DNA of 41,817 nucleotides from an uncultured Verrucomicrobiota bacterium (lineage in GTDB: Bacteria > Verrucomicrobiota > Verrucomicrobiia > Opitutales > Seribacteraceae). Numbering within the stretch: the stretch's first letter is position 1; every line of letters starts with the position of its first letter. Of this stretch, positions 11,527-21,112 are shown piece by piece. The notes below the pieces were generated by a model, which saw only the letters and a program-made list of their open reading frames with translations, searched no databases and was not told the DNA's origin. The DNA is taken from contig CACMBV010000019.1 in NCBI GenBank assembly GCA_902612125.1, positions 1 to 41,817 of the forward strand. Direction: 5' to 3'. Position numbers and translations under genes: made by a program.

Positions 11527-12588
11527 TCAGTCAGAATCTTCATCTTTGGTTTGTGCCAATACATCACCTACAGTTACTTCCACCTTTTCCAAGATAGCGG
11601 TTGTGATTTTATTCATGAGTTCCTCATCTTCCGCTATAGCCTGCTTAGCTGCTTCGCGTCCCTGACCAACTAAATCACCTTCAAGTGAAATCCAGGCTCC
11701 TTTCTTCGTAAGAATTTTATGCTCAATTCCCAAGTCAATAATTGAGCCTGTACGGGAAATGCCTTCACTATACATAATGTCAAATTCGCAAGCAGTAAAT
11801 GGAGGAGCAATTTTATTTTTAACAACTTTCAACCTTGTTCTTGAACCAGTCACTGTTCCGTTAGCCTCCTTGATCTGACCTATCCTTCTGATATCCATAC
11901 GAATAGAGCAGAAGAACTTTAGTGCCCTGCCGCCAGGCGTGGTCTCTGGACTTCCAAACATCACCCCAATTTTCTCACGAATTTGATTTGTAAAAATACA
12001 TACGCAGTTTGTCTTAGCTATGGCAGCCGTGAGCCTTCTCATAGCTTGGCTCATCATTCGTGCTTGTAATCCTACGGTTGTATCTCCCATTTGACCATCC
12101 AACTCTTGACGAGAAACCAATGCAGCAACTGAATCTACCACAATCACATCGATCGCACCTGATCTGATTAGTGTTTCTGTAATATTAAGAGCATCTTCCC
12201 CACTTTCCGGTTGAGAAACCATTAAATTGTCTAAATCTACACCAACGATTTTTGCATAGCGCGGATCAAGAGCGTGTTCTACATCTACGAAAACTGCGTT
12301 ACCGCCGTTTCGTTGAGCTTCTGCGATCACGCTTAAGCAAAAAGTAGTTTTTCCAGATGATTCTGGACCGTAAATTTCAACAATTCTGCCTCTTGGCAGT
12401 CCTCCCGCACCCAGAGCGAGGTCTATGGCGAGGGAACCTGTCGATATCACAGAAACATTCATCTTTTTGGCATCCCCTAGTCTCATAAGGGCACCTTCCC
12501 CAAATTTTTTATTGATACCTTGTACTGCCAGATCTAAATCTGCGTTCGTGTCTGTAGTTGTAGAATTATTTTTACTTTGTTTAGCCAT
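11527..12588 (-). CDS. recA: RecA recombinase
   Basis: RecA forms filaments on single-stranded DNA for homologous recombination and triggers SOS repressor cleavage. The 353-residue protein has Walker A GPESSGKT (74-81), the VDSVAALV Walker B region, [19 protein letters not shown] (L2 side) and an acidic tail ending in KDEDSD. The N-terminal extension ([20 protein letters not shown]) is low-complexity and not conserved. It is the first gene of the long minus-strand series that goes on to mnmE, and has a palindrome-rich upstream region shared with the divergent HAD gene. Confidence 0.98.
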   Translation of the reverse strand: MAKQSKNNSTTTDTNADLDLAVQGINKKFGEGALMRLGDAKKMNVSVISTGSLAIDLALGAGGLPRGRIVEIYGPESSGKTTFCLSVIAEAQRNGGNAVFVDVEHALDPRYAKIVGVDLDNLMVSQPESGEDALNITETLIRSGAIDVIVVDSVAALVSRQELDGQMGDTTVGLQARMMSQAMRRLTAAIAKTNCVCIFTNQIREKIGVMFGSPETTPGGRALKFFCSIRMDIRRIGQIKEANGTVTGSRTRLKVVKNKIAPPFTACEFDIMYSEGISRTGSIIDLGIEHKILTKKGAWISLEGDLVGQGREAAKQAIAEDEELMNKITTAILEKVEVTVGDVLAQTKDEDSD

Positions 12589-12609
12589 TATTCAAATATC
12601 TTCGAGGAT

Positions 12610-12636
12610 GAGTGTAATACACTCTACACTAAGTGT
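12610..12636. promoter_or_regulatory. Adjacent palindromes in the recA / HAD divergent promoter region
   Basis: GAGTGTA-A-TACACTC (12610-12624) is a perfect 15-bp dyad and ACACT-A-AGTGT (12626-12636) is a second, 1 bp away; both share the AGTGT/ACACT half-site. They lie 22-48 bp before the recA start. A TTACAA/TATTAC pair with an 18-bp spacer on the minus strand would place them within the recA promoter, as expected of a repressor operator such as LexA. The regulator is not identified. Confidence 0.5.
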
Positions 12637-12690
12637 TTTGTAATTTTTTTACCAACATAACAATTTTAATCTATCTCTAATCATAACTTC

Positions 12691-13332
12691 TTGAAAATTA
12701 AGGAAATTGTCTGGGATTGGAATGGAACCCTTGTAGATGATGCATTTTTGTGTGTTGAGATACTGAATGACATTCTAGTCAATTTTGATCAGTCTCCAAT
12801 CTCGATCGAATATTACCGAAATAATTTTAGCTTTCCAGTTTCTGATTTTTATCAGAGAATTTCATTACCCTACGATGGAAATGAATTTGAAGAAGTTTCC
12901 CTAAATTTTATTTCTAATTACAGAAAACAATGGAAAAGATGCAAACTGCAACCAAGTGCAAGACAAGTATTAAAAATGGTACATGGCCGCGGTTTGGACC
13001 AAACGATTCTTTCGGCGGCAAAACAATCCGATGTTGAAATATATACGGATCATTTTGAATTAACATCGTTTTTTTCAAAAGTAATTGGTACAGACAATAT
13101 CAAAGCGGAGGGCAAAATTGACCTTGGAAAAAATTTTCTTCTTGATTCTAATTTACAGCCAGAGGAAATACTTCTTATTGGAGACACTTTTCATGACCTT
13201 GAGGTAGCCAATGAAATCGGTTGCTCTGCACTCTTATACTCCCGTGGTCATAATTCCAAGATACAATTGTCACGCTGTAAATGTGGAAAAATTGATGATT
13301 TGAAGGAAGTGGTTCAATACCTTCACCGTTGA
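12691..13332 (+). CDS. HAD-superfamily phosphatase (phosphoglycolate phosphatase-like)
   Basis: The 213-residue protein has HAD motif I DWNGTLVDD (nucleophile Asp9), motif II around LSAAKQSD, a motif III lysine in KAEGKIDLGKNF, and motif IV GDTFHDLEVA. Motif I is DxN rather than the classic phosphatase DxD, so the usual general-acid aspartate is replaced. A helical cap lies between motifs I and II. The start is TTG at 12691; the frame opens only 21 bp earlier and offers no ATG near motif I. It is divergent from recA and 33 bp ahead of miaB. Substrate is unknown; phosphoglycolate or another small phosphoester is likely. Confidence 0.8.
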   Translation: MKIKEIVWDWNGTLVDDAFLCVEILNDILVNFDQSPISIEYYRNNFSFPVSDFYQRISLPYDGNEFEEVSLNFISNYRKQWKRCKLQPSARQVLKMVHGRGLDQTILSAAKQSDVEIYTDHFELTSFFSKVIGTDNIKAEGKIDLGKNFLLDSNLQPEEILLIGDTFHDLEVANEIGCSALLYSRGHNSKIQLSRCKCGKIDDLKEVVQYLHR

Positions 13333-13365
13333 CCAGCCTAAGCAATACTTTAGAAATATTTGATC

Positions 13366-14709
13366 ATGAAGAGGGTGTTTATTAAAACCTATGGTTGTCA
13401 AATGAATGAAAGAGACTCAGAACTGGTCGCCCATGATCTTATGCAAAATGGATATGACCTGGTAAACAACGAGTCGGACGCTGATGTCGTATTGTTAAAT
13501 ACCTGTAGTGTGAGAGAAAAGGCTGAGAAAAAAGCAATTGGAAAGGCAAATAATTTACTATCAAAAAGAAAGAAGAAGAAACAGATAACTCTTGGTATCC
13601 TTGGTTGTATGGCCCAGAATCTAGGTACCAATCTTGTTGATGAAGTTAAAGGAGTTAATTTAATTGTTGGGACTCAGAAATTTCACAGGATTTCCCAATA
13701 CCTGAAGAAAATTTCAACCGGGCATTTAGCTAATTATCAATCTAGAGTAATTGATTTAGAGGAAGAGGAAGGTTCTCATCATACGATTAATCAACATCTA
13801 AGTTCTAGTGCTGAGCAGGTTTCTGCTTTCGTTTCTATTATGCAGGGGTGTAACATGAATTGTTCATTTTGCATTGTGCCTAAAACAAGAGGAAATGAGA
13901 GATACCGTGAAATGAGTGAAATATGCGATGAGATCAAAATACTACGTGACCGCGGTATCAAGGAAGTTACCCTGCTTGGACAAATTGTAAATGCATATGG
14001 CAGGGGAGTTTTTCCACGATTAAGGGGGGAATCACCCTTCGTACAGCTCGTGAAGAAAATTCATGGTATTGAAGGTATAGAGCGAATAAGGTTCACTTCC
14101 CCGCATCCCACTTCTTTTGGTCCAGATTTAATCGAGGCATTTGCTGCTTTGCCTAAGCTTGGTGACTATACCCATCTTCCTTTGCAAAGTGGTTCAAACA
14201 AAATGCTTAAATCCATGAATAGACCTTATAAAAGAGAAAAATTCCTAGAATTGGTGACAGCATTGCGTAGTGTAAATCAAAACATGAGAATTAGCACGGA
14301 TATAATTGTTGGCTACCCGGGAGAAACGGAAGCTGAATTTGAAGAAACGGTTTCCGCATTCAAGGAAGCAGCCTTTGAAATGGCGTTTATCTTTAAATAC
14401 AGTGAAAGGTCTGGAACGCCGGCAGCACAATTTCCTGACAAAATTCCAAAGAAAATTAAAGAGGAGAGAAACCAAATTATGCTAAAGATTTTAGAGAGAC
14501 AATCAGAGGCATCGAATTTGAAGAAGGTAGATAAGATCATGGAAGTTTTAGTAGAATCAAAAGCACGGAAGGGGAGGGGTGAACTTATGGGGAGAACTAG
14601 GTGTTTCCGAAAAGTAATTTTTGAAGCAGGACGGGAATTGATCGGGCAAATCGTGCCTGTTCGAATCAAGGTAGCTTCCAGTACTCTGTTAAAAGGTTCT
14701 GTAGCTTAA
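13366..14709 (+). CDS. miaB: MiaB, tRNA-2-methylthio-N6-dimethylallyladenosine synthase
   Basis: MiaB is a radical-SAM enzyme that methylthiolates i6A37 in tRNA. From ATG 13366 it has 447 residues: the N-terminal MTTase domain with cysteines in FIKTYGCQMNERDSE, LLNTCSVREKA and LGCMAQ (second Fe-S cluster), the radical-SAM motif CNMNCSFC (about 162-169), and a C-terminal TRAM domain (GRTRCFRKVIFE...). FIKTYGCQMNERDSE separates MiaB from the related RimO and MtaB. One family-conserved spot, LLGQNVNAYG, reads LLGQIVNAYG here. It is followed by a membrane-protein gene 9 bp later. Confidence 0.95.
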   Translation: MKRVFIKTYGCQMNERDSELVAHDLMQNGYDLVNNESDADVVLLNTCSVREKAEKKAIGKANNLLSKRKKKKQITLGILGCMAQNLGTNLVDEVKGVNLIVGTQKFHRISQYLKKISTGHLANYQSRVIDLEEEEGSHHTINQHLSSSAEQVSAFVSIMQGCNMNCSFCIVPKTRGNERYREMSEICDEIKILRDRGIKEVTLLGQIVNAYGRGVFPRLRGESPFVQLVKKIHGIEGIERIRFTSPHPTSFGPDLIEAFAALPKLGDYTHLPLQSGSNKMLKSMNRPYKREKFLELVTALRSVNQNMRISTDIIVGYPGETEAEFEETVSAFKEAAFEMAFIFKYSERSGTPAAQFPDKIPKKIKEERNQIMLKILERQSEASNLKKVDKIMEVLVESKARKGRGELMGRTRCFRKVIFEAGRELIGQIVPVRIKVASSTLLKGSVA

Positions 14710-14718
14710 GTTTTGATT

Positions 14719-15258
14719 ATGAATTTATTTCTGTTTTCAATTTTAACATCCCTTTTGCTCAGCACAGTCGGCTTAATCAGCTGGATTAAAAAGCCAAAGG
14801 TATGTGCAAGTATGCTTATTTTTGCTAGATCTAATAAAGCCGCAGTCATTTTACTTTCTGCTTCCCTAATCTGGTTTATTTTTCGCTATGTGCAAAATTT
14901 GTCGGAAGCAGATTTTGGTAATTATAAGCTGATTATTGGTCTTGTGGCTGTGCTTATATATATTGGCTCTTTTACTTTGGTTAATGATTTTTTGGCAGTT
15001 CGGTCATTATCAATTATTTGCATGTTCTATTCGCGAGAGGTCTTGGATTCTGCTTGGCTGCAAGATTCTCCAAGTAGACTGTATTTAGTTTCAATTACTT
15101 ATATAATAATTGTTGCAGCACTGTACTTCGGAGCATGGCCTTTTAGGTTTAGGGATTTTTTCGTTTGGCTGGACAAAAAAGAGCATGGAGTAAAATTATT
15201 GTCGCTTAGTTTTTCCATGATTGGTCTCTCTATGCTAGGCGTATCCTTTACACTTTAA
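14719..15258 (+). CDS. Unrecognised multi-pass membrane protein
   Basis: This 179-residue protein (ATG at 14719) is hydrophobic throughout, with about five likely membrane helices: near the N-terminus (FLFSILTSLLLSTVGLI), then SNKAAVILLSASLIWFI, LIIGLVAVLIYIGSFTLV, YLVSITYIIIVAALYF and a last one ending in MLGVSFTL. I do not recognise a family. Its position between miaB and gmk (1 bp before the gmk ATG) makes it part of that operon, but context does not reveal a role. Confidence 0.75.
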   Translation: MNLFLFSILTSLLLSTVGLISWIKKPKVCASMLIFARSNKAAVILLSASLIWFIFRYVQNLSEADFGNYKLIIGLVAVLIYIGSFTLVNDFLAVRSLSIICMFYSREVLDSAWLQDSPSRLYLVSITYIIIVAALYFGAWPFRFRDFFVWLDKKEHGVKLLSLSFSMIGLSMLGVSFTL

Positions 15259-15259
15259 A

Positions 15260-15847
15260 ATGAACTTGATTCTGGTTATTTGTGGACCAGCTGGGATAGG
15301 TAAAACAACGGTTTGCGATCGGTTGCTACAAGATTTCGATGATAGTTTGTCCCGTGTAATTACGACAACAACAAGGAAACCTAGATCTGGTGAAGAGGCA
15401 GGGAAGGATTACTTTTTTATTACGGTAAAAAAATTCAAGAATCTAATAGAAAAAAACTCTTTTTTGGAACATGAACTGATTCATGGGAACTACTACGGAA
15501 CCCGTAAAGAAAGTGTGTTTGGTGAGATTAAAAAGTCACAAAACATTCTTATTAATATTGATGTAAAAGGGGCAAGGAATCTGTCGAAAGCAATTAGTAA
15601 AAGTAGTGATTTCAACGGGAAAATGGTATCCATCTTTTTAAAACCCAGTAGTTTGGAAGTTCTTAAAGAAAGGCTAAACCAAAGGGCAAGCGATTCCAAA
15701 GCTGATATCGAGGCCAGGCTACAAACGGCAAAAAAGGAATTATCTTTTACTGATGATTTTGATCACATTGTTCTATCGAAGGATAAGGAAAATGACTACA
15801 AATTAGTCAAAAAAATATATCTTAACTACTTAAAATCAGTAGGTTAG
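15260..15847 (+). CDS. gmk: Guanylate kinase
   Basis: Guanylate kinase phosphorylates GMP to GDP. The 195-residue product has the P-loop GPAGIGKTT near the N-terminus (family form GPSGAGKST), the GMP-binding TTTRKPRSGEEAGKDYFFI stretch, FLEHELIHGNYYGTRKE, and ILINIDVKGARNL. Length fits the family. It closes the plus-strand HAD-miaB-gmk run; the convergent gnd gene ends only 3 bp later, leaving no room for a separate terminator. Confidence 0.95.
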   Translation: MNLILVICGPAGIGKTTVCDRLLQDFDDSLSRVITTTTRKPRSGEEAGKDYFFITVKKFKNLIEKNSFLEHELIHGNYYGTRKESVFGEIKKSQNILINIDVKGARNLSKAISKSSDFNGKMVSIFLKPSSLEVLKERLNQRASDSKADIEARLQTAKKELSFTDDFDHIVLSKDKENDYKLVKKIYLNYLKSVG

Positions 15848-15850
15848 CAA

Positions 15851-17359
15851 CTATACCTGATGTTCGGGACGATTCGAATGTAGCCAATCCAAGTGATAAA
15901 ATTTACCTCTTTCAGAATCAATCCTTTCATAGGTGTGAGCGCCAAAGTAATCACGCTGAGCTTGCAAAAGATTTTGAGGTAAACGCTCCCTACGATATCC
16001 GTCAAAATATGATAATGCAGATGAAAAAGTTGGGATTGGAATACCGTTTGTAGTTGCGAGACAAACGATTTTTCTCCAATTGGATTGATATTTCTCAATA
16101 CAATCAACAAAATAACTGTCCAATAATAAATTGGCTAGGTTTGGATCTCGCTCATAGGCTTCGGTTATTTTTTGTAAAAATGCAGCACGAATAATACACC
16201 CGCCCCTCCATATCTGAGCAATCTCTCCAAAATTTAATGTCCAATTATATTCCTTTTCAGCTTCCCTCATTAATTGAAAGCCCTGGGCATATGAGCAGAT
16301 TTTAGAGCAATACAAAGCGTCACGTACTGCATCGATCAATTCCAAAGGATTTTCCAGTGAAATTTGCTTTTGATTGGAAGGAATAGATTTAGCAGCATGG
16401 ACCCTTTCTTCCTTTGCTGCACTTAGGCAACGGGCAAAAACCGCCTCTGCTACGGTAGGGGCAGGTATTCCCATATCAAGCGCATTCACTGATGTCCATT
16501 TTCCAGTGCCCTTTTGACCAGCTGCATCCAGAACAATGTCAACAAAAGGTTTACCTGTAACGGGGTCCTTTTGTTTCAGAATATCGGCTGTAATTTCAAT
16601 CAAAAAAGAGTCAAGGATTCCATGATTCCATTTTTCAAAGCTTTCTCCTATTTCGAATGGTGCCATGCCTACAATTTCGACAAGAATATGGTAAGCCTCG
16701 CATATCATCTGCATATCACCATATTCAATCCCATTATGTACCATTTTGACATAATGACCGGCACCATTAGCCCCAATATAAGATGCACATGGCAAACCTC
16801 CGGAAATTGGGTTTCCTGGGGTTGCCCCAGTGATAGGTTTTCCAGTCTTAGGATCGACTTTTGCCGATATAGCAAGCCATATGTTCTTGATTGCTCCCCA
16901 AGCCTCCTTCGAACATCCAGGCATAAGCGAAGGGCCAAATCTGGCACCTTCTTCACCACCACTTACTCCTGATCCAACAAAAAGTAAGTTTAGCTGATTA
17001 AGTTTTTTCTCACGTATGATGGTGTCAGTCCATTTTGCATTTCCTCCATCTATAATTATGTCACCTTGATCAAGCAGCGGAATGAGAGACTCTATCACTG
17101 AATCAGTGGCATTCCCAGCTTGCACCATAATGATGATTTTCCGAGGTTTTTGGAGTGATTCCACGAAGTCTTTCAAAACGCTAAAACCGAAAAGATTTAC
17201 TACTTCAGAATTAGTCTTAAGAAACTTTGAAGTCTTCTCATATGTCCTGTTGTAAACGGAAATCTTGAAACCGTGATCGGCAATATTGAGGGCAAGGTTT
17301 TGACCCATTACAGCAAGTCCGATTAGACCAATATTAGAATTCTCTGTTCTGTCTAACAT
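15851..17359 (-). CDS. gnd: 6-phosphogluconate dehydrogenase (decarboxylating)
   Basis: This enzyme oxidises 6-phosphogluconate to ribulose 5-phosphate and CO2 with NADP+ in the pentose phosphate pathway. I start at ATG 17359 (502 residues); a TTG at 17386, overlapping the previous stop, is the alternative. The dinucleotide motif is [15 protein letters not shown], the substrate and catalytic region is [19 protein letters not shown], and the C-terminal tail has [12 protein letters not shown] and the FYHLDWL end. It follows a secreted repeat protein in the same direction, so may share its transcript. Confidence 0.96.
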   Translation of the reverse strand: MLDRTENSNIGLIGLAVMGQNLALNIADHGFKISVYNRTYEKTSKFLKTNSEVVNLFGFSVLKDFVESLQKPRKIIIMVQAGNATDSVIESLIPLLDQGDIIIDGGNAKWTDTIIREKKLNQLNLLFVGSGVSGGEEGARFGPSLMPGCSKEAWGAIKNIWLAISAKVDPKTGKPITGATPGNPISGGLPCASYIGANGAGHYVKMVHNGIEYGDMQMICEAYHILVEIVGMAPFEIGESFEKWNHGILDSFLIEITADILKQKDPVTGKPFVDIVLDAAGQKGTGKWTSVNALDMGIPAPTVAEAVFARCLSAAKEERVHAAKSIPSNQKQISLENPLELIDAVRDALYCSKICSYAQGFQLMREAEKEYNWTLNFGEIAQIWRGGCIIRAAFLQKITEAYERDPNLANLLLDSYFVDCIEKYQSNWRKIVCLATTNGIPIPTFSSALSYFDGYRRERLPQNLLQAQRDYFGAHTYERIDSERGKFYHLDWLHSNRPEHQV

Positions 17360-17382
17360 AGATAAAATATCTTTTATTCTTC

Positions 17383-19503
17383 TCAAATAGGGGAAGCTGC
17401 CCGAAAATTTTCTTTTATTGGAAATTCAGATTCTATGTTTGTGTCAGACTTGTTTTTCTGGAAGATTCGAGATGGGTTGGTTGTGCGGGGGCTAATATTG
17501 AATTTCCTCATCAGCATGATCATGTTTTTGGAGTTTGTGCGAATTGTCTTGGTAGCCCTGCTTGTATTTGCGGAAAGAGCCGCATTGCTAGTGGATTCGC
17601 CTACAACTTTAATAATATTCATTTTGGAATTTAACTCCGCATCAATGTAAGATCGACCATCTGCGTTAAAAAAGTCCTCGTCGTGTTTTGTTCCCAACCC
17701 TGCTCCGATAAGAGCACCTTCTATGGAACCTTGCTTGGATGCTTGTTTAATTACAACGGTGTCAGGCACTCCGTTGTTTATGGCTCCTATTATAGCTCCA
17801 TAGGAGGAACCAAATGACGCTGATTCAACGGCTGCTATTGTCTTTCTGTCGTAAGAAAGGGTGTCAGGTCTGGCATTATCGAGAGCAGCCATCCCAAAAG
17901 TAGCAGCAAGTGCAGAGCCGTGAGCAGAAGCTCTTGCAATTTGAACTACCACATCTTCAGTTGCCCCTTGGGATTTATCAACATTATTGAGGGCAAGGAC
18001 ATTGGTCGAACCTTCTGCCGAACCCTGAGCTGCATTGTTGATAATTGAAAGAAGTTCTTTTGGTGCTGGGTTGTAGATAGCGAGAGTTGTTGCACCAAAG
18101 ACTGACCCTTTAGATAGACGACTCGCGATCTCACTTACAAACATGTCCGGTGCTTTTTGGGTAATTGCGACATAATTATCAATATTGCTTGAGATGGATT
18201 CAATAGTACCCTGAGCTAGTCCTCTGGAGGAAAATTTAGCGAATTTATCACGGTTTACCCCGGCAAATGCACTGTCCAAGTTACTTTCGTTGTTAAGTAT
18301 GGTGGATAACTGAGTACCAAGTGCATTTCCTGTCGCACAAGCTTCCATTAAATTTAAAATTGATATGTTTGGCGAATTCAAGGAATTAACAGAGACGGCT
18401 TTACTAATCTGAGACGAGGCAAATTCAATAAAATCGTCAGTCGAGAAGTTTTCGCTCTTTCTACTATTTTCTAAGGCTGATGTTAAAGCGGCTTGCGTTG
18501 CACCCAAAGCAAAAGATTTGGTCAAATCATAGGTAAATAAAGAATGATCACCGTCTAAATTATTAGTAAACTTAAAGTAGGATTGAGTGATTGAATCAAT
18601 AGTATCCGTAAAAAGTTTCTCGGAAGTTGCTCGATCAACATTTGAACCGGTTAACGACTCGGCAGATGCAACTTTAATAATTCCTGCAACGCTTAATGCA
18701 AATATTTTTGTTTTTAGAGGGTTAAACTTATAATATCCCTCGGAATCTCCGCCAAAAAGCATGATTTTGCTGGCTACACTTGGGTCATTAGAGACTGGTT
18801 CTATACCTGGGTAGAGGTTAGTTGCACTAAAATTTATATTATTGGAATCAAGATTATAAAGATTGAGAACCGAATCTGTAAATACCTCTGCTAAAATTGG
18901 TAAAATTGTTTTTTGCTCATTATTTTGACTGGCACTCAGCGATGATGTGGCGATTATTTCTGCTAATATTTCAAGCCACTCGGGGGTAGAATCTGACCAG
19001 TTGGCGATAGCCTTTTGGTTGACAACAAAATTTTCAATTGTTCTTGAGGATATATTTTCCGCTATTGTGCGTGGATTTATATTTAAAGCTAAAGCTTTTT
19101 TAACGCAGACTTCTGTAGCAATTTCTAAATTGTTCTTAATAATCTGTGTTGAAGACTTGTAATTTCCATACGATCCATTGTTTTTTAAATCAATAGAATA
19201 ACTGATTGTGTGATCAAAAGCATCAAACAAAGAATTTTCATCTAGCGTGTTAAATATTGTTTCTAATGAAGATAAAAGATCGGGATTTGGTGAGGTAGAA
19301 TCCAAATCTAATTGATTAGTAATCAAGTTTTCTTGCCCGAATTGTTGGAATGAATTAGAATACCTACGATTTGGGTTTTCTAGCGAACTATCAAGGTTTA
19401 CAAGTAGTGAAGTTTCAATCAAAGTGCTATATTCATTTGCTTTTGTGAAATGTGAAAGCAAGAAGCAAAATATTAATGAAACTATGGATTTAGTTATGGG
19501 CAT
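17383..19503 (-). CDS. Unrecognised large secreted repeat protein
   Basis: From ATG 19503 the protein has 706 residues. It begins with a signal peptide ([22 protein letters not shown]) and has no later membrane segment. The N-terminal third is rich in Asn and Ser; the C-terminal half is rich in Ala, Gly and Ser and carries an irregularly spaced motif like GSxxGA ([35 protein letters not shown]) at 27-36-residue intervals, with weaker upstream copies (TGNALGT, RGLAQGT). This suggests a repetitive helical or fibrous extracellular or periplasmic protein. I know no family for it. It lies between an O-antigen ligase-like gene and gnd; a structural partner of the polysaccharide is conceivable but unproven. 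Confidence 0.75.
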   Translation of the reverse strand: MPITKSIVSLIFCFLLSHFTKANEYSTLIETSLLVNLDSSLENPNRRYSNSFQQFGQENLITNQLDLDSTSPNPDLLSSLETIFNTLDENSLFDAFDHTISYSIDLKNNGSYGNYKSSTQIIKNNLEIATEVCVKKALALNINPRTIAENISSRTIENFVVNQKAIANWSDSTPEWLEILAEIIATSSLSASQNNEQKTILPILAEVFTDSVLNLYNLDSNNINFSATNLYPGIEPVSNDPSVASKIMLFGGDSEGYYKFNPLKTKIFALSVAGIIKVASAESLTGSNVDRATSEKLFTDTIDSITQSYFKFTNNLDGDHSLFTYDLTKSFALGATQAALTSALENSRKSENFSTDDFIEFASSQISKAVSVNSLNSPNISILNLMEACATGNALGTQLSTILNNESNLDSAFAGVNRDKFAKFSSRGLAQGTIESISSNIDNYVAITQKAPDMFVSEIASRLSKGSVFGATTLAIYNPAPKELLSIINNAAQGSAEGSTNVLALNNVDKSQGATEDVVVQIARASAHGSALAATFGMAALDNARPDTLSYDRKTIAAVESASFGSSYGAIIGAINNGVPDTVVIKQASKQGSIEGALIGAGLGTKHDEDFFNADGRSYIDAELNSKMNIIKVVGESTSNAALSANTSRATKTIRTNSKNMIMLMRKFNISPRTTNPSRIFQKNKSDTNIESEFPIKENFRAASPI

Positions 19504-19550
19504 CTTTACACCATAATTCCTCAAAAAATATGTTTCTGCAAGGTGAATCC

Positions 19551-21065
19551 TTACATTTTATAAGCCTTTCTACGATTTTGTGACAATAGATTGATGGAAA
19601 GTAAAAAGACAAACAACGCTGAGACAGCAATATTTCTAAATGGAAAATCAACTATTGAATAAAATATAACAATACTTAAAGCTAATGTAAGAAATTTATT
19701 TCTAGAACTTGAACTTATAAAAAAAATTCTAGCAAGTGCAAAAAAAAGAGGAAATATAAAAATGCAGGTACCTGTAAACCCAATTTCTGATATTGTTTGC
19801 AGAAAATCAGAATGTGCGTGAACAGTTAAGGGTATGTATTGCTGATGTGCCCCTTGTAGATTGATTAGTCTCGCGTTAGTAATTTCAGTAGATTGATAAA
19901 TACCATTGATAGTTTTATATGAGTTAATCCCATATCCCCAAAATGTCTTGAGTTGAATTTGAGTATATAAATCTTTCCATAAAAAAAATCTAAATGAATC
20001 TCCCGAAATTAAGCTTTTTAATCGTTCAATTAGTGTTGTGTTAGTAATTATTAATAATGCACAAGCTACACTGAGCGAAATAACTATGATAAATAATTTT
20101 GTTTTTTTCATAATTAATAGCGTTGATAAAATGAGAAATAGAAAGATAAAAATCAGCCCAGAATTCGAAGAAGAATACAAGATTGAGAAGATTAATACTA
20201 TTAGAATAGCAAAAATAAGACTTGATCTTTTACTCCTGAAAACGATAAAGTCGTATGAACATAAAATGTTGTGGAGCAGATAAAGTAATACAGACATAAC
20301 AAGTATTACATAAGCACTCCAGTGATTTTTATAAGCAAAGCTCGCAAAAGAAATTCTTGGTTCGGGAGCAGGCCAAATTCCAAGAATTTCCTTACCTGCT
20401 TCCGTATGACCTTGTAGGTATAAGAACCGATAATAGCAACCAATTATCGCAAGTAAACCAACGAAAATTATTAAAACCCAATACAATTGATATACTATTT
20501 TGTATTTGTAAATGATAAATGACAAAACGACAGGGAAAAATATCACAAAGAAATTCTTCTTTACAAAGTCATAAAAGTTTACTCCGAAGTTTACCGAGCA
20601 AAAAATAAATGGATTCGAATAAGAATGCATTGAGTAATTTATTATTCTTGAAGTTAACATTTCTGTTTCACTTAACATTCTGTCAATTTCTACCATCATT
20701 GAAAAACTAGTGTGAGGTTCATTCAGGAAACTAGCACTTATTTCTCTTTGAATTTCTTTGTAGTAGGCACTTTTTGTATTATCGTTTAGGTACGATAATC
20801 TTTCATTATTCAACAATGAAATCATTGTATGAATTCTTTTGTCCAGGTAAGAATTATTAGAGAAAGTAAAATATAAGCTAAGAACAGGTAAAACTATTAG
20901 TAATATTTTCGATATATCAGTTTTTGTAAGGCCATAATATAAACTTAATATAATAACTATTCCTATTATAAAGATTATATCATCATATTGCGTCATGAAT
21001 TGATTGTTACAGATCCAACCAAATAAACAAAAATAACCTATTGAAATAACAATCCTCCAATTCAT
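19551..21065 (-). CDS. O-antigen ligase / polysaccharide polymerase-like membrane protein (Wzy_C type)
   Basis: The 504-residue protein (ATG at 21065, MNWRIVISIGYFCL) has about ten or more membrane helices and a large periplasmic loop. The Wzy_C/WaaL hallmark HAHSDFLQTISEIGFTG is followed by further helices, and the RFFLWKDLYTQIQLKTFWGYG segment before it is also typical. Such proteins polymerise or ligate lipid-linked glycans on the periplasmic side. A longer frame to 21164 would overlap the divergent barrel gene and is rejected. It faces the polysaccharide-export genes across a 47-bp gap. Ligase versus polymerase cannot be told from sequence alone. Confidence 0.85.
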   Translation of the reverse strand: MNWRIVISIGYFCLFGWICNNQFMTQYDDIIFIIGIVIILSLYYGLTKTDISKILLIVLPVLSLYFTFSNNSYLDKRIHTMISLLNNERLSYLNDNTKSAYYKEIQREISASFLNEPHTSFSMMVEIDRMLSETEMLTSRIINYSMHSYSNPFIFCSVNFGVNFYDFVKKNFFVIFFPVVLSFIIYKYKIVYQLYWVLIIFVGLLAIIGCYYRFLYLQGHTEAGKEILGIWPAPEPRISFASFAYKNHWSAYVILVMSVLLYLLHNILCSYDFIVFRSKRSSLIFAILIVLIFSILYSSSNSGLIFIFLFLILSTLLIMKKTKLFIIVISLSVACALLIITNTTLIERLKSLISGDSFRFFLWKDLYTQIQLKTFWGYGINSYKTINGIYQSTEITNARLINLQGAHQQYIPLTVHAHSDFLQTISEIGFTGTCIFIFPLFFALARIFFISSSSRNKFLTLALSIVIFYSIVDFPFRNIAVSALFVFLLSINLLSQNRRKAYKM

Positions 21066-21112
21066 ACTCAAATTGCTATTGACATAAAAAAAGTCTTCTT
21101 TGCAATGAAAAC

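Noticed and set aside
16514-16972. 152-codon plus-strand frame opposite gnd
   Set aside because: Antisense shadow; gnd is clearly the real gene.
21079-21107. TTGACA as a promoter for the outer-membrane barrel gene
   Set aside because: No -10-like sequence at 16-18 bp spacing, and the ATG would be too close.
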